DNA from: Candidatus Methylomirabilota bacterium
GTDB taxonomy: Bacteria > Methylomirabilota > Methylomirabilia > Methylomirabilales > Methylomirabilaceae
Length of the DNA: 8,238 bases
Direction: 5' to 3'
Assembly (NCBI GenBank): GCA_028869615.1
Contig: JAGWRQ010000085.1
Span: 1 to 8,238 of the forward strand
Position 1 is the first letter of the stretch. Every line of letters begins with the position of its first letter. The position numbers and the translations under genes were made by a program. The notes below the pieces were generated by a model that saw only the letters and a program-made list of their open reading frames with translations, did no database searches and had not been told where the DNA came from. Of this stretch, positions 1 through 5,431 are shown one piece after another.

Positions 1-1079
1 CGTTCGGCAGCTTCGCTACTGAGAACCGGGCTCGATTTCTGACACTGCTGGCATCGATTACGCCGCGACGACTCAAGCGGATCCAGATGTTTTCCGGTGG
101 GGCAGAGGCGGTCGAGGCCGCCTTCCGATTGGCCAAATCGGTGACAAAGAAGTTCGAGTTTGTCGGGTTTTGGGGCGGATTCCACGGCAAGACAGGTGGG
201 GTGCTTGGGCTATTGGGAGATGACTTTAAGAAGCAGTTGGGGCCCTTCATGCCGGGCCTCTACAGCGCCCCGTACGCCAACTGTTATCGCTGTCCCCTGA
301 GACTCCGGTATCCTGACTGCGGCATCGCTTGCGCGGATCTCTTGCGTGAGGTGATCCGGTATCAGACCCAGGGCGAGATTGCCGCGATCATTGTGGAACC
401 GATCCAGGGGACCGCGGGGAACGTGATTCCGCCCGCAGGGTTTTTGAGCGCGGTGCAGGCGATTGCCAAGGAGTGCGGCGCCCTGCTGATTGCTGACGAG
501 ATGCTCACAGGCTTTGGCCGTACCGGTTCTATGTGGGGGTGCGACCATGAGCCGATTGTGCCGGATGTGATGACGGTCGGCAAGGGAATGGGCGGAGGGT
601 TCCCGGTCAGTGGGGTGATCTCGACACAAGAATTAATGGCGAACAAGCCCTTCAGCAATCCGAGCGGAAGCTCCTCAAGCTATGGAGGTAATCCGCTCGC
701 TGCCACAGCCGGCCTGGCTACGCTCGAGGTGATCCTGAAGGATCAGCTTACGGCGAATGCCAGGCGTGTCGGCGCAATCATGCTGAAGCAACTGGAAGCC
801 ATGAAGGAGAAATATCCGTTTGTGGGCGACGTGCGGGGTAGAGGGCTCTTGCTGGGGATCGAGCTGGTCAAGGATAGACAGACCAAAGAGCCGCTGTCGA
901 AGCCAATCTCGCAAAGGTTGTTTCAGGCCTGCCTCCGAAGGGGACTGCTCGCCATGTGCTATTCCTACAATATCCGGATCAACCCGCCGCTACCCATCAC
1001 AGAGGCGCAGGCGCTGGACGGCCTGGCCATCCTTGATGAAGCCTTTGCCGAATTAGAAAAGACAGGGTATAAGGGATAG
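1..1079 (+). CDS. Class III PLP-dependent aminotransferase, 5' end off window
   Basis: A transaminase of the class III (acetylornithine / 4-aminobutyrate / ornithine) fold, moving an amino group between a donor and a keto or aldehyde substrate; cytosolic. The open frame runs from the left edge (first full codon at 3), giving 358 visible residues. The ATG at 87 is internal, because conserved sequence continues upstream of it and the substrate-domain start is missing. Visible motifs: FSGGAEAVEAAFRLA (cofactor phosphate region), VEPIQGTAG, LIADEMLTGFGRTG with the PLP-contacting Asp at 495-497, and TVGKGMGGGFPVSGV with the Schiff-base Lys at 582-584. A cysteine cluster near 280-335 (CYRCP...DCGIAC) is, from memory, common in GabT-like members. 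The C-terminal NIRINPPLPIT segment is complete. It is followed after 21 nt by an oxidoreductase gene, so the two are probably co-transcribed. HpnO (hopanoid aminotransferase) belongs to the same class, but nothing here singles it out. The family is certain, the substrate unknown. Confidence 0.93.
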   Translation, partial: FGSFATENRARFLTLLASITPRRLKRIQMFSGGAEAVEAAFRLAKSVTKKFEFVGFWGGFHGKTGGVLGLLGDDFKKQLGPFMPGLYSAPYANCYRCPLRLRYPDCGIACADLLREVIRYQTQGEIAAIIVEPIQGTAGNVIPPAGFLSAVQAIAKECGALLIADEMLTGFGRTGSMWGCDHEPIVPDVMTVGKGMGGGFPVSGVISTQELMANKPFSNPSGSSSSYGGNPLAATAGLATLEVILKDQLTANARRVGAIMLKQLEAMKEKYPFVGDVRGRGLLLGIELVKDRQTKEPLSKPISQRLFQACLRRGLLAMCYSYNIRINPPLPITEAQALDGLAILDEAFAELEKTGYKG

Positions 1080-1100
1080 GGTTGGAGGTTAGATTGAAAG

Positions 1101-2159
1101 ATGTTGAGGGGCGCCATCATCGGCTTGGGAAATGTGGCGGTCAATGGGCATCTGCCCGGATGGGAGGGATGCGAGCGGGCCCGGATTGTTGCCGCCGCTG
1201 ATGCTCTCGAATCCAGGCTCGCGCAGGAGCGATGGCGACTTCCAGGAGCCCGCTTCTATACCGAGGTTGAGGCGCTGCTCCGCTCTGAAGACCTCGATTT
1301 CTTTGATATCTGTACGCCTCCGGGAACCCATGCATCCCTCAGCCGGCTGGCTCTCCACCGGGGACTTCATGTGTTGTGTGAGAAGCCCCTCGTGCTCTCT
1401 CCCGATGAGCTTCGACTGGTAAGGTGTGCTCAGGTAGAAAGCGGGCGCGTCCTGCATACCGTCCATAACTGGCTCTACGCGCCGATCATCTCGAAGGCGA
1501 CCGACCTGATCCGGGAAGGGCGGATCGGGACAGTACAACGCATAAGCTGGCAGGTGCTCCGTCGCGAACCGTCAGTCGCGGTTGGGCCTATCTCAGGTTC
1601 TGATGGGGAGGCAATACCCGATAACTGGCGGCTCGATCCGGCTATGGCAGGTGGCGGCATTCTGCTTGACCACGGTTGGCATGCCCTGTACATCATCCTG
1701 CACTGGCTATGTCAAGAGCCGAGGACAATCGCTGCCGTGCTCGAAAAGCGGGCACATCCGGAATGGCCCGTTGAGGATACGGCGACTGTTCGGTTGAACT
1801 TTCCCGAGGCAGTGGCCGATATTTTTCTGACATGGGCCTCATCGTCACGGAGCAATTGCGCTGTCATCGAAGGACTCCTGGGGACTATCCGGATAGAGGA
1901 CGGCACCCTGATTCTGAAACGCCAGGAGGACGAGCAGATCTGGGGGTTCGAGCAGCCGCTCTCGCAGGGCTCCCATCATCCGGAATGGTTCAGTCGCGTC
2001 AGAGACGATTTTCTACGAGAGATCTCCGGCGAGGCGCAGAGGGGAAAGAATCTGGCCGAGGCGTCGCTCTGCGCGCAGCTTCTGTGCCTTGCCAAGGAAT
2101 CGCACGGCCAAGGAGGTGAGGCGTTAGCCGTTAGCGATCAGCTAAGAGCTGATGGCTAA
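1101..2159 (+). CDS. Gfo/Idh/MocA-family NAD(P)-dependent oxidoreductase
   Basis: A 352-residue dehydrogenase of the family that includes glucose-fructose oxidoreductase and myo-inositol 2-dehydrogenase; members oxidise or reduce a hydroxyl on a sugar or cyclitol. The Rossmann nucleotide loop is GAIIGLGNVAVNGHLPG (residues 4-20). The family EKP motif is CEKPL (93-97), with its Lys at 95. GGGILLDHGWH (184-194) carries the usual catalytic His at 194, followed by the sheet domain. Length is normal for the family. The ATG at 1101 has GGAGG at 1084-1088, a rather long 12-nt spacing. It lies between an aminotransferase and inositol-phosphate genes, so a cyclitol or sugar substrate is reasonable: dehydrogenation followed by transamination is a known route to aminocyclitols. 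That is inference. The last 12 codons (ALAVSDQLRADG) and the stop come from a palindromic repeat, so the true C-terminus may have been altered by insertion. Family certain, substrate not. Confidence 0.92.
   Translation: MLRGAIIGLGNVAVNGHLPGWEGCERARIVAAADALESRLAQERWRLPGARFYTEVEALLRSEDLDFFDICTPPGTHASLSRLALHRGLHVLCEKPLVLSPDELRLVRCAQVESGRVLHTVHNWLYAPIISKATDLIREGRIGTVQRISWQVLRREPSVAVGPISGSDGEAIPDNWRLDPAMAGGGILLDHGWHALYIILHWLCQEPRTIAAVLEKRAHPEWPVEDTATVRLNFPEAVADIFLTWASSSRSNCAVIEGLLGTIRIEDGTLILKRQEDEQIWGFEQPLSQGSHHPEWFSRVRDDFLREISGEAQRGKNLAEASLCAQLLCLAKESHGQGGEALAVSDQLRADG
2110..2119 (+). promoter_or_regulatory. Near-perfect Shine-Dalgarno set apart from its likely start codon
   Basis: AAGGAGGTGA sits inside the 3' end of the oxidoreductase gene and matches the anti-Shine-Dalgarno end of 16S rRNA almost perfectly. 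No useful start codon lies at normal distance; the ATG at 2152 opens only a 4-codon frame. It directly precedes a 50-bp hairpin, and the start of the next gene (2180) directly follows that hairpin, which otherwise has no ribosome-binding site (only T6 and CAG precede it). Folding the hairpin, or its absence in an ancestor, would leave roughly 10-13 nt between this site and the ATG. Function as the ribosome-binding site of the downstream gene is inferred. Confidence 0.5.
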
Positions 2160-2176
2160 TCGCTGAACGCTTTTTT
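2121..2176 (+). repeat. Palindromic heptad-repeat element with T6 tail, terminator-like
   Basis: Positions 2121-2143 pair with 2147-2170 around an AAG loop. The inner 7 bp (ATCAGCT/AGCTGAT) are perfect, and the stem continues to GCGTT/AACGC at the base, broken only by one G-G and one C-C mismatch and a bulged G. Six T residues follow (2171-2176). Both arms are made of 7-nt units of the form NGCTRAN, for example AGCTGAT at 2147 and GGCTAAT at 2154. The shape is that of an intrinsic terminator, but it lies inside an apparent operon and encodes the last 12 residues and stop of the preceding gene. It could be a mobile REP/MITE-like or STRR-like repeat, a partial attenuator, or both. Confidence 0.75.
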
Positions 2177-2179
2177 CAG

Positions 2180-3379
2180 ATGACCAAGCACGCAGTCACA
2201 GTCGTGATCGTGATCTCAAAGGGGTCTGGCGGGGTTGGCCCGGACACTGCTGTGTTGGGCGTCCCGGTGCTTCGGCGGATTGTGATGGCCGCCTTCCGCG
2301 CAGACTGTCACGAGATCCTGGTGGTGGATACCGGCTGGCCTGATCTGACGAGGCTGCTGGCAGGCACACGAGCGATGTTGCTGCCTCCCGATCAACTTAC
2401 CGATTGCCTGTGCTCCGGCCGTGTCTTAGTGCTCGCCTCGAACCTTCTCCCTCACCCCTCGCTGCTTAGGGAGCTGACGGAGGTACCGCTACAGGCTGAG
2501 ACGGTATATGTATGCACAAGCGGGATCGCTGCCGTTGAGACGGCTGATTCCAAGGCCCTTCTGTCGATGATTGGACGCGCCAACGATGATCTGTCGCTGT
2601 TCTCAGAACTGGAGCGGACCTACCAAAGAACGGAGGTCCCGATAGACGATAAGCGCTGGGTCAGGGCTTCACACCGATCGGACCTCCATAACGCAGAGCA
2701 GTGGCTCCTGCGTGGCTTGATTAAAGACACGGAAGGCTTCATGTCGAAGCATGTCGAGCGGAAGATTTCACTGGCGGTCACCCGGCGCCTCGCACGCACG
2801 GATATCACCCCGAACCAAATGACGGCCGTGAGCGTTGGGATAGGTGTGCTGGGGGCTCTGTTCTTCCTCTCGTCCACGCCCGCGTATCAACTGACCGGCG
2901 CGCTCCTGTTTCTCCTGCACTCGATACTGGATGGCTGTGACGGGGAGATCGCCAGGCTCAAGTATCTGGAATCCCGCTGGGGCGGCATCCTGGACTTCTG
3001 GGGGGATAATGTCGTACACTCGGCGGTATTTGCGTGCATCGGTCTGGGATGGCAGATGGCTATCGAGGCTTTCTTTCCTCTGGTCTTAGCGATGTCTGCG
3101 GTGATCGGGACCCTCCTGTCGGCTGGTTTCGTCTACCGTCAGACCATGCGGAATAAGACCTCCGAGGGGCCGCTGTTCACCTCTATTACCACCTCCGACG
3201 CTCCATCCCGCCTCTCCACCCTTGCCGATTCCCTTGCCAAGCGGGATTTCATCTACCTGATTGTCATTCTATCAGCCTTCGGAAAGGCTCGATGGTTTCT
3301 GGTTCTGGCCGCCTTCGGCGCGCCGATCTTTTTCTTCATATTGCTGTGGAGTTCACACAGGGAAAGGGTAACGATATGA
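2180..3379 (+). CDS. IPCT/DIPPS-like CDP-alcohol phosphotransferase with degenerate nucleotidyltransferase domain
   Basis: A 399-residue inner-membrane enzyme expected to transfer a phospho-alcohol group from a CDP-alcohol (CDP-diacylglycerol or CDP-inositol) to an inositol-type acceptor. Residues 1-155 resemble a sugar-nucleotidyltransferase fold (strand VTVVIVI, then VLGVPVLRR, then EILVVD). They lack the G-x-G-x-R...K nucleotide signature, and Asn88 sits where the metal-binding Asp is expected, so this domain is probably inactive. Residues 178-215 (LLRGLIKDTEGFMSKH; ITPNQMT) match the linker of bifunctional inositol-1-phosphate cytidylyltransferase/di-inositol-phosphate-phosphate synthases. 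The CDP-alcohol signature D-x2-DG-x2-AR-x8-G-x3-D-x3-D is perfect, with D251, D254, G255, A258, R259, G268, D272 and D276. About six membrane segments are visible (near 214-232, 236-251, 279-296, 298-318, 356-370, 373-390). The ATG at 2180 keeps the first strand but has no local Shine-Dalgarno. Its stop overlaps the start of the inositol-phosphate synthase gene. Thermotoga has an analogous adjacent pair (recalled). The exact product, inositol phospholipid or soluble di-inositol phosphate, is open. Confidence 0.9.
   Translation: MTKHAVTVVIVISKGSGGVGPDTAVLGVPVLRRIVMAAFRADCHEILVVDTGWPDLTRLLAGTRAMLLPPDQLTDCLCSGRVLVLASNLLPHPSLLRELTEVPLQAETVYVCTSGIAAVETADSKALLSMIGRANDDLSLFSELERTYQRTEVPIDDKRWVRASHRSDLHNAEQWLLRGLIKDTEGFMSKHVERKISLAVTRRLARTDITPNQMTAVSVGIGVLGALFFLSSTPAYQLTGALLFLLHSILDGCDGEIARLKYLESRWGGILDFWGDNVVHSAVFACIGLGWQMAIEAFFPLVLAMSAVIGTLLSAGFVYRQTMRNKTSEGPLFTSITTSDAPSRLSTLADSLAKRDFIYLIVILSAFGKARWFLVLAAFGAPIFFFILLWSSHRERVTI
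3360..3379 (+). promoter_or_regulatory. Shine-Dalgarno and ATGA overlap that fix the ino1 start
   Basis: GGGAAAGGG at 3360-3368 lies 7 nt before the ATG at 3376. The ATG overlaps the preceding gene's TGA (3377-3379) in the ATGA arrangement typical of translational coupling. This selects 3376 over the in-frame ATG at 3292, which would add 28 residues that only read through the preceding gene in another frame. Confidence 0.85.
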
Positions 3380-4749
3380 GCGAAAAAAGTTCTTTCTACC
3401 CGGAACTGATCAGGCCGATCAAACCGGCCGGCGGTACGCTGGGGGTGTTGATTCCTGGACTCGGGGCGGTTGCTACGACCCTGATCGCCGGCGTTCACCT
3501 GATTAATAAAGGACTTGCCCAGCCGCACGGCTCCCTCACGCAGATGCAGCGGATGCGCCTGGGCAAACGGACCAACCCCCGGTTTGCCCTGATTAAGGAG
3601 GTGGTCCCCCTTGCGAACCTGGACGATCTGGTCTTCGGCGGGTGGGATATCTTTCCTGAGAACGCTTATCAGACCGCGTGTCAGGCCGGGGTGCTGCCCA
3701 GGGAGCTGCTGGACCAGGTGAAAGATCGACTGGAATCTGTCAGGCCGTGGCCGGCGGTCTTTGAGCAGGCCTATGTGCGGAGGTTGTCGGGACCGCACCT
3801 CAAATCCGGCCCGAGCAAGAAGCACTTGGCGGACATGCTGATCGAGGACATTGAGGCATTTCGCCGGAAGGAGGGGGTCGAGCGGGCCGTGATGATCTGG
3901 TGTGGATCAACCGAGGTCTTCACGCAACCGGCTCCCGTACATGAGACGATCGAGGCCTTTGAGGCCGGTCTGAGGGCGAACGCCCCGGAAATCTCCCCGT
4001 GTATGATCTATGCCTATGCCGCCATTTCGGCCGGCGTACCCTTTGCGAATGGCTCACCCAATCTTGCTGTGGATATCCCGGCGTTGGTAGAGTACGCCAG
4101 CAAAAGGCGCGTTCCGATCGCCGGGAAGGACTTCAAGACCGGCCAGACCTTTCTGAAGACCGTCGTCGCGCCAGGATTGAAGGCTAAGATGCTGGGGGTG
4201 ACCGGCTGGTTTTCCACCAACATCCTGGGTAACCGGGATGGCGAAGTGTTGGATGATCAGGGATCGTTCAGAACGAAAGAGGTCAGTAAGGGCTCGGTCC
4301 TGGGCGCGATCCTGCAGCCGGAGCTCTACCCGGAACTGTATGGCCAGGTCTTCCATAAGGTCCGAATTGAGTATTATCCGCCACGGGGCGATGCCAAGGA
4401 GGGGTGGGATAACATCGACATTTTCGGCTGGGTCGGTCAGCCGATGCAGATCAAGATCAATTTTCTCTGTCGGGATTCCATCCTGGCAGCGCCGGTGGCG
4501 CTCGACCTCACGCTGTTTCTGGACCTGGCGCAACGGGCCGGATTATCGGGCATTCAGGAGTGGCTTTCGTTCTACTTCAAGTCCCCGATGGCCCGAGCGG
4601 ACCTGAAGCCGGAGCACGACCTGTTCATCCAGCATCTGAAGCTGACAAACACCTTGCGCATCCTGGTCGGGGAAGAGGTGCTTGACCACTCCGGGCTTGA
4701 TTATTACGAATCCGGGGATGCCTATCGAGCCGGCATGGGCGGGGCTTAA
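3376..4749 (+). CDS. ino1: myo-Inositol-1-phosphate synthase
   Basis: Converts D-glucose 6-phosphate to 1L-myo-inositol 1-phosphate in an NAD-dependent oxidation, aldol cyclisation and reduction; cytosolic. The 457-residue product lies between short bacterial/archaeal forms and eukaryotic ones (about 530). Visible features: the NAD loop GVLIPGLGAVATT (residues 23-35), the substrate/NAD segment NGSPNLAVDIPALVEYA (226-242), the catalytic loop AGKDFKTGQT (249-258, compare DDFKSGQT in yeast Ino1), NILGNRDGEVL (282-292), the lysine-rich active-site stretch FRTKEVSKGSVL (298-309), and the dimer/active-site segment CRDSILAAPVALDL (365-378). Key lysines near 254, 301 and 305 are present, so the enzyme looks intact. 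Start chosen at 3376 from the ribosome-binding site and the ATGA overlap. It probably supplies inositol phosphate to the CDP-alcohol phosphotransferase encoded directly upstream. Confidence 0.95.
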   Translation: MSEKSSFYPELIRPIKPAGGTLGVLIPGLGAVATTLIAGVHLINKGLAQPHGSLTQMQRMRLGKRTNPRFALIKEVVPLANLDDLVFGGWDIFPENAYQTACQAGVLPRELLDQVKDRLESVRPWPAVFEQAYVRRLSGPHLKSGPSKKHLADMLIEDIEAFRRKEGVERAVMIWCGSTEVFTQPAPVHETIEAFEAGLRANAPEISPCMIYAYAAISAGVPFANGSPNLAVDIPALVEYASKRRVPIAGKDFKTGQTFLKTVVAPGLKAKMLGVTGWFSTNILGNRDGEVLDDQGSFRTKEVSKGSVLGAILQPELYPELYGQVFHKVRIEYYPPRGDAKEGWDNIDIFGWVGQPMQIKINFLCRDSILAAPVALDLTLFLDLAQRAGLSGIQEWLSFYFKSPMARADLKPEHDLFIQHLKLTNTLRILVGEEVLDHSGLDYYESGDAYRAGMGGA

Positions 4750-4782
4750 GCCTGCCCTGAGCTTCATTGAAGAGGCGCGCGG
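4750..4782. other. Convergent junction holding a degenerate repeat, no clear terminator
   Basis: Only 33 bp separate the stop of the plus-strand operon from the stop of the minus-strand operon. The only pairing seen is CTTC/GAAG around ATT (4762-4772), with no T-run on either side, so a bidirectional intrinsic terminator is not apparent. Positions 4751-4775 resemble one arm of the palindrome in hpnN (6935-6958 read on the minus strand): both begin CCTG, then C or T, then CCTGAG, followed closely by TCATT. This suggests a decayed copy of the same repeat family. Confidence 0.5.
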
Positions 4783-5430
4783 CTACTTCTTTGCTGTTGT
4801 TCCTAACCCCTCCGCCTCCCGCTTGAGCTGCATCTTCTTGACGAGGGCTTCGTACGACTGGTCCCGGATGACCTTATCGAACTGGATTCGGTAATTCCCC
4901 ACGATGCTCACCTCGTCGATGACCACATCGTAGGGAACCCAGGCGTTGCCTCGACGAAGGAGGGCGAAGTCAACAAAGGTCGGCTCATTCCGTTTCGAGA
5001 GGAACTTGGTCCTGACGATGGCGTCCCGGTCATCGGTCTTCTCCGAGAGAAAGGTAACCCGCTGGTCGCCGAGATGATCGACCACTAACGTAGTATAGGA
5101 CTCGACGAACAGGTCCCCGAACAGCTCAACGAAATCCTTTCGCTCCTGGCCGGATCGCTTCGCCCAGTAGCCGGCCAGAGAACGGCGCGCCATCTCCTGC
5201 AAGTCGAACCAGTGTACGATCCGCTCTTTGACCATCGACTTCCGCGCCTCTTCCTTCGCCTTCTCTTGTAGGGTCGGATCCTTCACGATACCCGTAAGGT
5301 GATCCAGTTCGGTCTTGACCTGATCGGTTGTTTCGCTTGCGAAGGCGAACGTCGCAACGACCAGCCACATCAGGGTTATGACTCCGCTTACTACTCCTGT
5401 TCGTACAGTCAACCTCATCGCACCTGACAT
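4783..5430 (-). CDS. hpnM: HpnM/MlaC (Ttg2D)-family periplasmic lipid-binding protein
   Basis: A 215-residue exported protein of the MlaC/Ttg2D family, whose members carry a phospholipid or other lipid across the periplasm. HpnM is the form tied to hopanoid loci. Residues 6-31 form a signal peptide: Arg near the start, a hydrophobic core through TLMWLVVAT, and a likely cleavage after AFA at 31. Family segments seen are WFDLQEMARRSL (74-85), GYWAKRSGQERKDFVELF (87-104), VPYDVVIDEVSIVGNYRIQF (165-184) and the C-terminal helix with SYEALVKKM. The ATG at 5430 has AAGGAG 7 nt upstream; an alternative Met at residue 5 would still keep the signal peptide. It begins 1 nt after the hpnN stop, so the two are co-translated. 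The hpnM name rests on this linkage; plain MlaC-like is the fallback. Confidence 0.86.
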   Translation of the reverse strand: MSGAMRLTVRTGVVSGVITLMWLVVATFAFASETTDQVKTELDHLTGIVKDPTLQEKAKEEARKSMVKERIVHWFDLQEMARRSLAGYWAKRSGQERKDFVELFGDLFVESYTTLVVDHLGDQRVTFLSEKTDDRDAIVRTKFLSKRNEPTFVDFALLRRGNAWVPYDVVIDEVSIVGNYRIQFDKVIRDQSYEALVKKMQLKREAEGLGTTAKK

Positions 5431-5431
5431 G

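Noticed and set aside
87..1079. Treating the ATG at 87 as the aminotransferase start
   Set aside because: The frame is open and family-like back to the left edge, and a protein starting at 87 would lack the N-terminal part of the fold. It is an internal Met of a truncated gene.
1..1079. Calling the aminotransferase HpnO because hpnMN are nearby
   Set aside because: It is on the opposite strand in a different operon, and no HpnO-specific feature can be seen; class III aminotransferases are too similar to assign substrate by eye.
2121..2170. CRISPR or tRNA-like element
   Set aside because: There are no spaced identical repeats and no cloverleaf; the structure is a single long palindrome of heptads.
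3292..3375. Upstream in-frame ATG for the inositol-phosphate synthase
   Set aside because: It has no ribosome-binding site and its 28 extra residues are an out-of-frame reading of the preceding gene; the ATG at 3376 has a good Shine-Dalgarno and ATGA overlap.
3253..3825. Minus-strand open frame of 190 codons
   Set aside because: It is antisense to two well-supported genes, crosses their junction, and its Arg/Pro/Gln-rich product has no recognisable motif.
4054..4533. Minus-strand open frame of 159 codons inside the inositol-phosphate synthase gene
   Set aside because: A shadow of a highly conserved coding sequence, with no ribosome-binding site or family resemblance.
2180..4749. Asserting di-myo-inositol phosphate osmolyte synthesis as in hyperthermophiles
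   Set aside because: The cytidylyltransferase signature is missing, and composition and neighbours do not indicate a hyperthermophile, so the product cannot be assigned.
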